Assembly (NCBI GenBank): GCA_026874595.1
Contig: CM049308.1
Coordinates: forward strand, 24,206,367-24,270,366
DNA: 64,000 nt
Direction of reading: 5' to 3'
Origin: Sipunculus nudus
Taxonomy: Eukaryota; Annelida; Sipuncula; Golfingiida; Sipunculidae
Part shown: piece by piece, positions 1-10,390 of the stretch
How positions within the stretch are numbered: position 1 is the stretch's first letter
Layout: each line of letters starts with the position of its first letter
Notes under the pieces: generated by a model
Told to the model about the DNA's origin: nothing
Database searches by the model: none
What the model saw: only the letters and a program-made list of their open reading frames with translations
Position numbers and translations under genes: made by a program

Positions 1-800
1 AAAAAGTACAAGCTACCTTGACCACACGTGTAGATGACGATAACTAGATGCATCATAGACCTCTATATATTTGATAAAACTTTGAGAATATTTTCGAGTT
101 TACAGCTGTTCACTGCATGGTAACGGAATGAAAACAAAGGGCAGCCATATCATCGATTAAAGATAACGGCAGTAAGCACATAGAATCAAAATAGCTGGCC
201 GGAAGCATAAATGGTGAATACTGTAAATGAGGAATTTTTCGCAAGTATGCATATTTCGCTAACTTCGAAATCATGTATTGATTGGTGTAAAATATGTGTT
301 AGCGAAAACTGCGTTTTAGAAGATGTACAAGAAGGGGTGACACACAAACAGATGGACAAACACATCCGTTCACTCCCTTGTACATTGATGGATAAAAAAC
401 CCATTAAGACCGTTTGAACATCACAATGAGCCTGTTGACTCAAGACGATAGATAATTGAGCAACTAATCGTGAGAGCCTAGTTTACACATTCATTATGCT
501 TTTACCGCCAGGCAGCGCCGGTTTGTGTAAACGCAGTTAAATGAGTAACCAGCTTGACCTGCCAATCAATATCAGTATTGGTTCTCTTTTAATTTCCAGG
601 CGATTCACGCAAGTTACATGTTCTCGAAAAAATAATCCATATAAATTCGCGAAATTTGCGTTTTGCGAAAATAAGAGGTTCTATAGTATCTCATTTGGAT
701 TATAGTGTTCAGATGTTGAACCATGGTACGTCAGACCTATCCATTTTTTTCCTTCCGTGCCCTGATCGACTACCGTCAAGGATTGTCCGGTGTGAATGAG
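1..800. repeat. Diverged 0.8-kb duplicate, copy A
   Basis: This stretch matches 12147-12925 along its length, starting from a shared block around 'cacacgtgtagatgacgat' and ending at a shared 'ccctgatc..ctaccgtc..gtccggtgtg'. The two copies differ by substitutions and small indels. No coding frame is shared: the short open frames on both strands are broken in the other copy. It is the left end of a larger direct duplication that continues through the 1.2-kb unit and the 2750-3033 block. Confidence 0.8.
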
Positions 801-891
801 TTCTAAGATCTTATTGTTATGTTCTGGTCTGATATGTTTCTCCAGTTAAAACGAGCATGGGACACTTCACACGTTTTGTATGTCCGCATGG

Positions 892-952
<61 letters not shown>
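892..952. repeat. (CA)n/(TA)n compound microsatellite
   Basis: About 12 CA units run directly into about 19 TA units. It accounts for the Ile-Tyr/Cys-Val open frame on the minus strand. Confidence 0.95.
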
Positions 953-956
<4 letters not shown>

Positions 957-1017
957 CGTTCATCGAAATGAATAAACAACATCGCGCCATTTCATTTTCT
1001 AGGATATAACGTTTCAC

Positions 1018-2270
1018 ATTATGGGTCTAATCAATTAAGGGTAACGCTCGTTGATATTTTGGTGTGCAGGGCAAAAATTACATGCCAAATTTCAAGGTTC
1101 AGAGTTCAAAATTTATAATTGTGTAACAAATCACACCAGGATTAAGAGCAAAAATCACCGTCATAGGTCAGGCCGGATTGTTTACAGTAGGTGTCTGCAT
1201 GGTAACTTCATTTATCTGATCAATTGATTTTTAATTTTGCATACAATCATGTGGTCATTATTCAGTCCCTTGACCCTCAGTCTGGTCCAGCCGATGCAAT
1301 GATTAAGAAATAATTCCTTACGCTGACTGAGCCATTAAGGTCGCTCTGACTGTGTCGCTACGCAGGTACTGCCACCTGGAGGCAAATTACATAACTAATG
1401 ATAGGCGCTCTGACCGACTGCTTGATCTGTTTGAGACAAATTAAGAGGTTATCACCAAGCTCGGCTATCGATACATGGAATAACATCTGATAAGGCAATA
1501 ATAAAAAAGTAACCGATAAACCTCGTCAGCGCTGAGTATGCATCTACTATTTATCTGCATAAAGGCAAATTCATAACACAGAAGACGTCGGTAATCTATG
1601 AACAATTTATTTTAAATTACTTTTATCTTTGAGATACTGTGCTCAAAGAAATCATCGACTGTTTGTTTTAGCTGTCTCTGTACTTCAGTAGGTCCAAATG
1701 CCTCATAAGCACGATCATCCCTGTGATTTCGAGAAAGATCAAGCATATTCTCTTTGAGATATTGCTCTCGAAATAAATCGCCTATTGTGCTCTGGTGGTC
1801 GTTTTGGAATTTCGATAGGTCTGTGATCCGAGAAGTCTGTAGCCCTTATAGGCACCAAAATTTTTTTATCGGTGAAATTGAGAAAGGTAAAATGTATTCT
1901 CAATGAGATAATGCGTGCAAAAGAAAGCATCACCGAGGGACGGATTGAAAGACGGATGGAGAAGGCGAACACTACACGGCGCCGCTGTTCAAGCTGGGCC
2001 ATAACAAGGCTCCGGAAGTTTAAATTGGAATACAATTCAACTGGAAAAAATGATAAATATCCTCATTAGCTGGGGGAAACTCGAACAGTATACAGAATAT
2101 TGAGGTGCCTAAATAAACTGAAAAACAGTCCCACTGCAAAAAAAAAAATCTACAGGTGCCCGCTTTGGCTAAACATAACGAAGAGAAGAAAAACGTGATT
2201 GCCCGAAAGTGCCGACTTTAGATATGACAACTTTATGGAGATGTCCACTTAGAGAGGTTCACCTGTAGAC
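1018..2270. repeat. 1.2-kb repeat unit, copy A
   Basis: It starts 'attatgggtctaatcaatta' and contains a GC-richer block (about 1968-2010, 'acacggcgccgctgttca'). The same unit recurs, with deletions, at about 14035, 14960 and 16017. Only one copy is present here, against three in tandem in the other arm of the duplication. No protein or RNA family is recognised in it. Confidence 0.8.
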
Positions 2271-2349
2271 GCCAAGCTGCAGCTCCTCGTCGGACATTTT
2301 ACCGATACCTCATGACCAAAACCTCAACTGCAAGATGTCCAATATATCC

Positions 2350-2447
2350 AAAATAACCAAAATAAAAATGTTTGATCCGGGGGTCAAAGTTGTACGGGCG
2401 GTGCCTGAGAACCATACCGTTTATTTTTCTTTTGCCATTACATTTTA
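2350..2447. repeat. Partial copy of the 314-bp MITE
   Basis: The block '...aaaataaaaatgtttgat..gg' followed by 'cgggcggtgcctgagaacca' matches the right half of the complete element at 45948-46261. The opposite inverted terminus is missing here, so this is a truncated copy. Confidence 0.6.
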
Positions 2448-2749
2448 GATTTTTCAACACCATCTTGAAAAATGGATTATTACCGGCCTCTCGGAGCAAA
2501 GCTATAATTTTGTTAATTGACCAAGAGTCCCATCACAGGTGTTAAAAAGTAAATGGAATTTCTTCACAAAATACGGAAAATGTTAATAAAATATTAGCAA
2601 ATATATTTCAAATTTATATAAAAAAGCTGGAATATTTTGTCAAGCCCAACCTGGGAACAGAAAATGACATTCAACATTAGATAATGCATTTACTTTTAAG
2701 TCAGTAGTGCAATGATATATAACCAAAAAGAGAAGACATTATTGTTATA

Positions 2750-3033
2750 TTTTTGTTGATTTTCAAGCCTTTTAATACATTTTCAGTATGATGTATTATG
2801 TAATATGTTGTTACGCCTGGGATGAAAGGATAAATTCACAGATACCCGGTCAATATATAAACAAATGAACCATGGGTGCTTACATTAGATGGGATAAAAA
2901 TACTATTATTATTATTAGTTTATCGAACTTTCATGGGCATTACAATCCACTTTCATTGCAGTTCCGGGAATTGGAACCCAAGTCGTCAGCTGAGACTGTC
3001 GGGCGCATTACCACTCAACTGTTCATGCAGGCA
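2750..3033. repeat. Duplicated block, copy A
   Basis: Matches 16843-17103: shared 'cagtatgatgtattat', 'gtttatcga', 'ccatgggca', 'atccactttcat' and 'accactcaactg'. It forms the right end of the 1-3.0 kb arm of the direct duplication. The similarity stops exactly where the gypsy RT fragment begins. Confidence 0.75.
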
Positions 3034-3300
3034 TAGGTTCTGGATCGAATATGACCGAATGGTTCAACTTACGGTTATTGATCACGAATCTGATCTTTCC
3101 GTCTCGTTTATGCAGCAAAATACAAGGTGACGCAACTCAAACATTTCAGATCGCATGGTCTCTTTCATCTCAAACGGAACACGATACGGTTTTGACTTCA
3201 CCGGCAGTATTATTATATTATATTCGATGACATCGGTGGGGTTTGAGACCTTTGTGAATACTTCGCCATACTGGTTCAACAGATCCCGTATCCGCGCCGT
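3033..3300 (-). pseudogene. Ty3/gypsy reverse transcriptase N-terminal fragment
   Basis: Read on the minus strand, the segment first gives a frame with NQYGEVFT and PYRVPFEM, the lead-in typical of the gypsy RT. It then switches frame to KRDGKIRF..NRKLN..FDPEPM, the start of the RT finger region. At least one frameshift separates the two parts, and the catalytic DD motif is not present. The fragment ends abruptly at a repeat boundary. It is a dead retroelement remnant. The family is clear from the paired motifs; the exact lineage is not. Confidence 0.7.
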
Positions 3301-3875
3301 TGTTGCTTGCCTAGCTCGTCATTAACCTGGACGTCACTTTCAGTTTGGCTGCGCACCGCTGATACTAACGACACGTGGGAGGTTTCGTCTACTCCCTCGA
3401 GGTATAGTTCTCAGGCTAAGGTAAATTCGGTTTAACAATTCGGATTATCCGGTTCACGTACGGATTAGTTCGTACACAAGGTGACCACCGCTAAGACATG
3501 CTGAGGTTCAGCTCTAGTCTGGCAAATTGTACACGACCTTCAGAACTCTGCAACGTCGCCGTACATCCCTTTCCAGTCGAACTCGGCACTTGCACGCTCG
3601 TGTGGCCCATCTTCATAACATCAGTCCGTACCATGGAGTACCACTGGAGTACCACGATCCTTGATCCATCCAGATCGCCGCGATTATACAGACTAAGAAA
3701 TCGTCCATATAACCTGAAAAGTTACATTCACATTTTTATGCCGTAAAAATTGTGTAAGCCGTGGGCCTTCGTATACCTCCCGGCCATCTCCGCCATGCTA
3801 TCTATATCGCGACACTGTCTCTCTTTCTAAAAAAAAAAAACAGAGAGATCTTTGCTGCACCAGTTCAAATACTGT
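3300..3875. other. Unassigned sequence between gypsy fragment and TRIM
   Basis: GC-richer than its surroundings, with an 82-codon open frame on + (3498-3746). On the minus strand it may be further degraded gypsy protease or linker, but no motif was convincing. I assign no gene. Confidence 0.4.
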
Positions 3876-3932
3876 TGTTACGGGGTGACATTAAAGCGGA
3901 CCGAACTGCCTCGTTAGTGAAGCTTGCTTTGC

Positions 3933-3986
3933 TAGTGAAGCGGTTGAAACTCCGGACTTGTGCGCCACCGACATGGGTTCGAATCC
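3933..3986 (+). promoter_or_regulatory. tRNA-like Pol III A and B boxes inside the TRIM LTR
   Basis: Within the 5' LTR, TAGTGAAGCGG (3933-3943) fits the A-box consensus. GGTTCGAATCC (3976-3986) is a perfect B box, with 32 bases between them, as in a tRNA gene. A pairable T-arm surrounds the B box. In the 3' LTR (4149-4304) the corresponding boxes are partly decayed (CAGCGAAGCGG, GGTTCAAAACC). Transcription by Pol III is inferred, not shown. Confidence 0.65.
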
Positions 3987-4033
3987 CGGATCGGCCCAGA
4001 TTTTCCCCTGAGTACTTTGTCTTCGTAACAAAA

Positions 4034-4046
4034 TGGGGGCACGTCC
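4034..4046 (+). other. Primer-binding site (tRNA-Pro-like) of the TRIM
   Basis: TGGGGGCACGTCC follows the 5' LTR after three bases. The second copy reads TGGGGGCTTGTCCG. Both are one base from TGGGGGCTCGTCCG, the start of the classical proline-tRNA primer-binding site. Confidence 0.7.
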
Positions 4047-4137
4047 AATGTGATGGTAAACTTTGTGGCCCAGGAATAAGCTCACCAAAGTGTGACTTCT
4101 GGGATAATTAGTCTTGTTCTGATAGCAGTACGCTCTT

Positions 4138-4148
4138 AAGAGGGGGTG
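4138..4148 (+). other. Polypurine tract of the TRIM
   Basis: AAGAGGGGGTG abuts the TG that opens the 3' LTR. The same tract precedes the 3' LTR in the second copy. Confidence 0.65.
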
Positions 4149-4304
4149 TGTTACGGGATGACATAAAAGCGGACCGAAGTGCCTCGTTAGTGAAGCTTGC
4201 TTTGACAGCGAAGCGGTTGGAACGCCGGACTTGTGCGCCACCGGCATGGGTTCAAAACCCGGATTGGCCCAGTATTTTCCCCTGAGTACTTTGTCTTCGT
4301 AACA

Positions 4305-5565
4305 CTGTTCACGCAACAGCAAGTCAACTAACAGGTTTGATGTCATCGCCTATACCCGCAATCTTGTTCCAATGGTCAAGATAACCACTTAGCCGCAACG
4401 CGAACGGGCTGGGAGTGTCGCAACGCTGTGTCCTACAAGTACGAAACTTGTTACGATAACCCTCCTCAGTCATCTTGTAACGCTCTTAAGAGATAACATT
4501 AGCTAATCATAGTCCATGGCTTCTCTAACTGCAAACTGCGCGTAAGTATCAAACGCCTTACCACAATCTACATATGTAGAATTACCTTGGAGGAGCGCAT
4601 CTCCTTTTAAAAATAAACATAATTGTTTTCACTCTGCATGAGCAGAGTTTAGCTATTAGTTATATAATAATATAGAAGTATACAGTATTTAAGTAATAAC
4701 TCGGCCCTACCATTCCGGGTCATCATGATAATCTAATTAATCAAATTGGTGGCCACCAAAAATTTGAAGTATGAAGATGTTATTTATACAGATATATATA
4801 AAATCCCGCTCGACGACCACATAACTATTATAGACATCGGGCTCTTAAGGTTTAAGCTTAAATTACAATGATATCGATGATATCCCATACACGGATATAA
4901 TAATAAGTAAGCAAACTGCCATTTAGATTTGCGCCCCGACTCATTAACGTGTCTAGTATCCAGTAGGGGGCGCCAGCGTTGTTAAAGAGTCTATTGATTC
5001 AAAGAACTTCGCGCCTCTGTAACATTTATAACACTGGTGCAAGGTTTAAAATATTTCTTAATATGTGAGAAACTATGTCAATATGAACACACTTTTACAT
5101 AACTGCGAGTCATGCATTTCATTTACCTTTTACAAAATGTGCACATTTTTTTTTAAAAAAGTGCTGAAGGAAAGTCGAGTTAAATTATGGCATACATTAT
5201 TGTCAAGTGAAATGATGTGTGCGGAGTCCAATTCTGCCGTATGCCTAGCTCGCAGGTGAACACAAGTGCCTCAAGGTGCTGGTTTTCATTGGAACCTGGG
5301 TAAAATTCAGCAAAAACATATGACGTTGAAATAAATTGCCATAACTATATAGCGTTGTAGTAAACTCAAAAATGCAGCAAATTCAAATATTGTTCCTACA
5401 TTATTATGACATTGCATAACTTGCATATTATGCTGTATGCAAATATATAAAACTTTTATGGTGAATTTATACTCTAAAAAATATCTTTAAATCCATCCTC
5501 CGTTTAATATATATAACTTTCTTTAGGGTTCCGATTTTGGGGGAAAAGACCTTGTCTATTACATG
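4305..5565. other. No gene seen
   Basis: AT-rich DNA. Short open frames (for example 5065-5259 +) have no recognisable domain, splice context or repeat partner. Confidence 0.5.
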
Positions 5566-5569
5566 TAAT

Positions 5570-5930
5570 TGAATAATCGGTTTCTGTGGTACTGGGTAGA
5601 GCACATGACATAGAGCTGGGAGATCATGAGTTCCTTCAACCGAGAATGGCTGGCATTGTCGGTCCCCTCCAAAGATGAGCTTAGTGCAGGCAAATGGGAA
5701 GGCTGTGCTCCACAGCCGTTTTACTCTCACAAACGAATGTGAACTAGAAATAATGATATAATGACCCAGCGATGTTGATGATTACACAACCGGGATCCGT
5801 AGGTGTGGTAGTTACCTAGCCAGGGTGACACTAGGATGTTAACAAGAGGAGTCGTGTGCCGCCGGTAACACTCGTCTGCCATGGTCCAGCATCCAAACAT
5901 GGCAACGTTTCCTAAAATGCCAAATGATCG
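5570..5930 (+). mobile_element. tRNA-derived SINE, diverged
   Basis: Contains a tRNA-like head ('tactgggtagagcacatgac' with a D-arm and A-box character, then 'gagttccttcaacc' in place of a B box). A GC-richer body follows, with 'atgacccagcgatgttgat' and 'gccgccggtaacact'. The head resembles the better-preserved SINE at 6664. Confidence 0.55.
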
Positions 5931-6261
5931 GACAGGAACCTAGCCTCTGAGACTGAAATAGCTTTTTATTAATTTTATCATGTTAAACGTAAAAAGTATA
6001 ACCAATATAACCAACTGCAACCCTTAGCGCCAGTTATGGCCAACAGACTGGAAAGGTCCATTTACACGTAACCTGCACTACGTTCGGTATTGGTGCTGCA
6101 GCTAAAGAATTGGGCGGACCTCTTAACTGTAAATCACTCCTCAGGGAGAGCGGCTGCTGTAGATACATATTTGATATGGATAGTTCACAGGGAGATTATG
6201 GAGGGTTATCATTCCTTGCACATTTGATAAAAAGAACTGATATTGAGATTTCACAATGTTT

Positions 6262-6560
6262 GCCTCCGCCAAGAGCGTATGCATTCATCCCAATTCGTGT
6301 ATGTGTGTGTTTGTTCGCAACACAACTCATGCAATCATGAACGGAATCTCAGGCATTTCGGGAATGTGACAATGAATAACCGATTAGACTTCCATATAGA
6401 TCCGGCACATGATCCAGATTCCAGGATGTCATCAATGAATATTTACAAATGTACAGTTACTTAAGTACGAAAGAACCTTGGAACCTGGGCCAAATAAGTG
6501 GATGCAAACATGCACAGGTTGGGGAGCGTCCCGCAATGGGGACCCCCACATGGCGGAGGC
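6262..6560. mobile_element. MITE with GCCTCCGCCA termini
   Basis: GCCTCCGCCA at 6262 is answered by TGGCGGAGGC at 6551-6560. About 299 bp separate the outer ends. Related one-ended copies lie at about 29350 and 33770, with 'cctccgccatgtgg' and a shared 'tgtttgcatccacttattcg'-like block in opposite orientation. Open frames here are not conserved between copies. Confidence 0.65.
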
Positions 6561-6663
6561 TTGCATTCAGCAGAATGCAGATTCATAGTTTCTATAAAAG
6601 TTTTAAAGAACCTAACGGGTTGACTTACTTTAAACTTGGCATGATGATCAAGTATGGGTATCA

Positions 6664-6950
6664 GGCCCGGCTTCTGCGGCTCTTGGGTAGAGCACAGGAC
6701 TCAAAGCCGAGAGATAGGGAGTTCGAATCTCTGCCGAGGCGTTTAGATTTTCAGGGTCGGCCCTCATCCAGGGTGAGTGCTCTACAGGCTTAATGGCCGT
6801 GCCGAACGGCCGTAGTCAACCCAAACTTCGAGTGCGCCTTTCGGGGGTTCCTCGGTGGTATGACCCAGCAAATTGGACGATTAAGCACCCAGGGCCCGCA
6901 GATGGAGTAGTCACGGGGCCTGGTTAACACCAGGGTATAAAATAAAAGGA
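6664..6950 (+). mobile_element. tRNA-derived SINE
   Basis: The head has a clean D-arm (GCTC-TTGGGTA-GAGC), an anticodon-arm-like segment and GTTCGAATC as B box at about 6721. It is followed by a GC-rich body of about 200 bp and an A-rich end ('ataaaataaaagg'). It is not called as a functional tRNA gene because the acceptor stem does not pair well and the sequence runs on into a SINE body. Confidence 0.7.
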
Positions 6951-7387
6951 AACGTGTGATACTGCCCTGTCAAGTAGTCGAAACCGGGATGGTATTATGC
7001 AGATGTGCATATACTTAGTTAAGTTTGCATAAAAATTGGAGGTGGTAACCTCCATCAAAACTACTTTAAAAAAGTATGCTTATCAGCGGTTTAACATACT
7101 TCAATAATTTATACCACAGAAATTGATAAAGACAAATGTAGCTGGCCCAAAGATATGTGTCTATAATATGCGTACAATGGAAGATCAACTGCACAGAAGG
7201 ACATAACAGGGTCAGCTTTATTTGCAAAATTTTAAGACATGCAAAAAAAAATTAAAAAAATATTTTAAACAAAATTTTCGTAATGATTGAATAAAATAGA
7301 ATTACAATTCATGTCTTAAATGTTGACAGCGATCGCACAGAAACAAATAAGAAATTATTCAGAGGCCCTTGCTAGCATTTGACAAAA

Positions 7388-7390
<3 letters not shown>
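6951..7390. other. No gene seen
   Basis: AT-rich sequence with A/T homopolymers and nothing recognisable. Confidence 0.5.

Positions 7391-7460
<70 letters not shown>
7391..7460. repeat. (AT)n microsatellite
   Basis: About 35 AT units, uninterrupted, upstream of the cysteine-rich peptide gene. Confidence 0.95.
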
Positions 7461-7462
<2 letters not shown>

Positions 7463-7757
7463 TTCTTTAGGTACGTGTCCCGAAGAACGCATTCTCCTGA
7501 CGTTCCCACACCTTGTTACCAATCTAGATCAAAAGGTCAGGAGCTTTTAACAAAAAGGCGTCCCAAATAACACGTCTGTGCCTCTCTATTTTAAGATGAT
7601 ATTAGCATTTCTGTGGCAACCACATGCTTGTTTCTCTGAGAGACCTGCTGTTTTCCCAGGGTTGACTTTGCTTCATATACAAGGGGGACGGCTAAACAGG
7701 ACATTCAAAAACTTTGAAACTTTGAAGCCTGAAGACAACAAAAAGAGATTCTTCATC

Positions 7758-7794
7758 ATGAAGTTCGTCATCGTCCTTGCTGTACTGCTTGCCG
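7758..7794 (+). CDS. Cysteine-rich secreted peptide, exon 1 (signal peptide)
   Basis: The ATG at 7758 opens MKFVIVLAVLLA, a typical start and hydrophobic core of a signal peptide. The exon ends G|GTACGT at 7794, a strong phase-1 donor. Joining to the acceptor at 8828 restores an alanine and runs into VLAE. The start was chosen because it is the only ATG that gives a signal peptide in frame with the cysteine exon. The segment before it ('cctgaagacaacaaaaagag') is probably 5'UTR. No clear TATA box is placed. Confidence 0.75.
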
Positions 7795-8721
7795 GTACGT
7801 GTGCATCATTTTCAATTGTTGTTGTATTACATTGAATCAGAGAGTTTGGATATCTAGACCTGTATAGCCGTTGGTAATTATGTTTTCCATTAAAATATAT
7901 GAAAACAAAACGTAATCCCATAAGGCGATTATAAACGATTAACCGGTTTCCCCGGCCTTCAAGGTCCCGTGATATATAAATATGGAATTTCAGCAATCCC
8001 ACGATGTCAAGGACATTTTTCCAAAATATTCAGTTAAAAAGTTCCCATGAATAACACAGGCTTGATTCAAATTCCATATCACTATCTTCCGCGCAAGGTT
8101 TGCGTCCCCATATCGGACGCATTTCTACACCAGCAGCGTAGGTATAAATATAGTGAAAAGTACAAAATAGTCCGTTCGAGTGTGCTACATAATCATTGTT
8201 CTAAGGCAATTTACATAAACATTGGTGTTTTCGTGGTAAAGACTTCATGGAATAAGTTTTGTAAGCATGCGCATGTTGAATGTAAACAGAAAATGCAACC
8301 TTGAAATGTAACATATTTTAATTTTAAATTTGACATTTAAGATAAGATGATCAGCCCGTTCAACAATGTTCAAACATAAGAGGTTCGTTTCGAGTGTGAA
8401 AGTTATCTGGCGGAAGGGGTCCTTATGGACAAGGGTGTCCGTAGAAATCGGGCAAAGTATATGTGAAATATCATGCAAGGTTTGAGCAAGGGTTATCTCG
8501 AAAAGGTGTAGCAGGCGGCGTTTTAATAAGACATCAAAGCATGGCTACAGTAGCAAAGTATCAAATAGTATCAGTGGCAAGCGAAGGCTCTGGATGATCA
8601 CCGCACTTGGAAAATAAAATGTGTGTGTGTGTCGGGGGGGGGGGGATGTCAGAAAATGCTTCCGACACTAAAATTTATGATGTTTATGAATGAAATATGT
8701 ATGACTATATGGCTATGTGGC

Positions 8722-8723
<2 letters not shown>

Positions 8724-8816
<93 letters not shown>
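8724..8816. repeat. (AT)n array abutting the splice acceptor of exon 2
   Basis: About 46 AT units with one interruption (about 8767). It ends only 12 bases before the AG at 8827-8828, so the array supplies most of the branch-point and pyrimidine-tract region. It also gives a long false Ile-Tyr open frame fused to the real exon. Confidence 0.95.
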
Positions 8817-8818
<2 letters not shown>

Positions 8819-8828
8819 TTAATTATAG

Positions 8829-9007
8829 CTGTCCTAGCCGAGCAGCAAGATTTTCATCAATGTGGGCCGGACCGTAATGGCGAATGTCGGCCATTTACTT
8901 GTGATGTCAATGAGCGTGCCTGCATGAGCCGTGATGCGGCTCAATGTGAACGTGAAGAGTTGTGCTGTTACCCCGCGGATCGTCTACCGCGTGAATGTTA
9001 CCCGTAA
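8829..9007 (+). CDS. Cysteine-rich secreted peptide, exon 2 (mature eight-cysteine peptide)
   Basis: After an AG at 8827-8828, this exon encodes VLAE and then a small mature peptide with eight cysteines spaced C-X7-C-X4-C-X6-C-X7-C-X5-C-C-X9-C, ending TAA at 9005-9007. The spliced product is 71 residues: a signal peptide of about 16 and a charged mature part. Ignoring the fourth and eighth cysteines, the spacing (C-X7-C-X4-C-X14-C-X5-CC) resembles beta-defensin or big-defensin domains. An antimicrobial or other extracellular role is therefore possible but inferred only from spacing. The extra two cysteines could add a fourth disulfide. A paralogue with identical spacing is at 18453-18631 (minus strand); 32 of 58 exon-2 residues match. 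A non-coding exon follows. Confidence 0.75.
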
Positions 9008-9038
9008 CAGACATTCTGCTTTTCAACATCACCATTAC
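9008..9038 (+). other. 3'UTR part of exon 2 with donor site
   Basis: The stop codon is followed by 31 bases and then AC|GTACGT at 9039. The same donor lies at the same distance in the inverted paralogue (18421), making both exons 210 bp long. The junction is closer to the stop than the usual 50-55-base limit for nonsense-mediated decay. Confidence 0.6.
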
Positions 9039-9336
9039 GTACGTATTCAAGTATAAAACATGGATGAAAAAGGACAAGCCTTCCATCTTAAAAAAAGAAT
9101 GACAGATAAACATTGATATACCTTCTGCTGGTGCTTAAAATGTTTAAACCGGTATTTAATAACACAGGAAATAATAACAATATATATAATTATGTATATA
9201 TATATTATTAACAATATAAACATGATTATTATTTAATAAATCTATGGCAAAATGCAACATTTTCATTTCTCTTTTCCATAATGACTTTGGATTATATATT
9301 TAAATTTAACTACATCAATTTTATTATTAATTTCAG

Positions 9337-9385
9337 GTGGAATGAATCAAGCATTATAAAGTGAAAAATAAAATATACATTAGTA
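9337..9385 (+). other. 3'UTR exon and polyadenylation signal of the peptide gene
   Basis: The acceptor TTTCAG|GTGGAATG starts the exon, and AATAAA lies at 9367-9372. The inverted paralogue has TTTTCAG|GCGGAATG and AATAAA in the same relation, which supports a real terminal exon. The 3' end is approximate. Confidence 0.55.
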
Positions 9386-9469
9386 TTCATTGAAGTTTAT
9401 CGCATTATGTATAAGGATTAAAGTGACGACTTTTTCCAAGCAGCTTGATTCAAAATGTGTAACGCACCT

Positions 9470-9700
9470 TGGTCTCACTAGGGCTGAATACCAATGATGC
9501 CCCAGCCTGATATTTTATCACACAGGATTCCTCTATTAATCAGCTTTATTACATAAATAAAGGCCTGACACAGATCCCGTTAATTAGAATTAAAACAGCC
9601 CAAGACTAGAATAAAAGCCTATGCTTTAGAACACCATCTCAAGACGTACCAATCGGGGTTGAGCTGAAAGTGCAAAACAGTGATGTCATAAGTTACTGAG
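9470..9700. repeat. Downstream block of the segmental duplication
   Basis: 'taccaatgatgccccagcct', 'caggattcct', 'attaaaacagc' and 'ttgagctgaaagtgcaa' recur on the opposite strand at about 17540-17770. This marks the outer limit of the inverted copy. Confidence 0.8.
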
Positions 9701-10390
9701 CCTTTAATGGACATTAAGATATTATAGCATACCTATGAACTGTGGTCATCCGTCGGTTTTTTTTTCAGTCATGGCTGGGCAGACCCTCATAAAATTATTG
9801 TACACTGGTATGTTTGGCGATATGCACCGCAAGTCCAATTTGAATTTCTTCAAGTCCTTTCGAATTTCTGGTTCCGCCACTGATCATGGCCCCCTCCCCT
9901 CCCTCAATACTTGCTACGACCCTGCCTGTTACTGTCTTTCAAAGCCACTTTCCTAAAGCCTTGATCTAAACTTTTTACTATGACAACCCTGCCGCCTTTC
10001 TTCAGGTGATGATTTCTTCGTATTCTCACATATCTTCCGTCCCCGGAGCTGGGGCATTTATCTCTCCTTCCACTGCAAGCTACCAAACCTAACAAATACA
10101 TGTTATTTGTATGAAGCGAAAGACACCAAGCTACTCGCCGGTAATGAGTACGAAAAGTAAGATTACCACTTTCATCGTGTTGTAGCTTTCAAGACTTCAC
10201 TGTTTGCTTGATTTCAGTAGAGAGACGCGAGCACTAAATGTTCTGTATATACACCAAGAAACTTTAAAAAGGAACACCTGGTCCATGAGATAGAAATGCA
10301 TAACTTTCCACAGATTTTGTCTCATGTGGGTCTCGTTTTCAGCAGAGGTTACCAGGGCATCGCATAACACGTATGTACAGAGGCGACAAT
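9700..10390. other. No gene seen
   Basis: Mixed-composition sequence; no conserved frame or repeat partner was found. Confidence 0.45.

Larger units (their letters stand above)
3876..4304 (+). mobile_element. TRIM-like miniature LTR retroelement, copy 1
   Basis: Two direct repeats of 155 and 156 bp (3876-4030 and 4149-4304) each begin TGTTACG and end CGTAACA, a seven-base inverted terminus of TG...CA type. They flank only about 118 bp of internal DNA. The internal part begins, after three bases, with TGGGGGCACGTCC (4034-4046), close to a tRNA-Pro primer-binding site. It ends in the purine tract AAGAGGGGGTG just before the second LTR. The tetramer CTGT (or ACTGT if one base is shared) flanks both ends as a target-site duplication. 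There is no coding capacity, so mobilisation must have used another element's proteins. An open frame on each strand across it is spurious. Each LTR carries a tRNA-like block (separate entry). Confidence 0.85.

Noticed and set aside
3891-4346. 151-codon minus-strand open frame (and 116-codon + frame at 3761-4111)
   Set aside because: Both run across the TRIM and read its two LTRs as a tandem protein repeat. Codons show no protein-like bias, and the non-coding structure explains the sequence.
6664-6750. Functional tRNA gene
   Set aside because: The D-arm and T-loop are good, but the acceptor stem does not close and a SINE body follows without a terminator.
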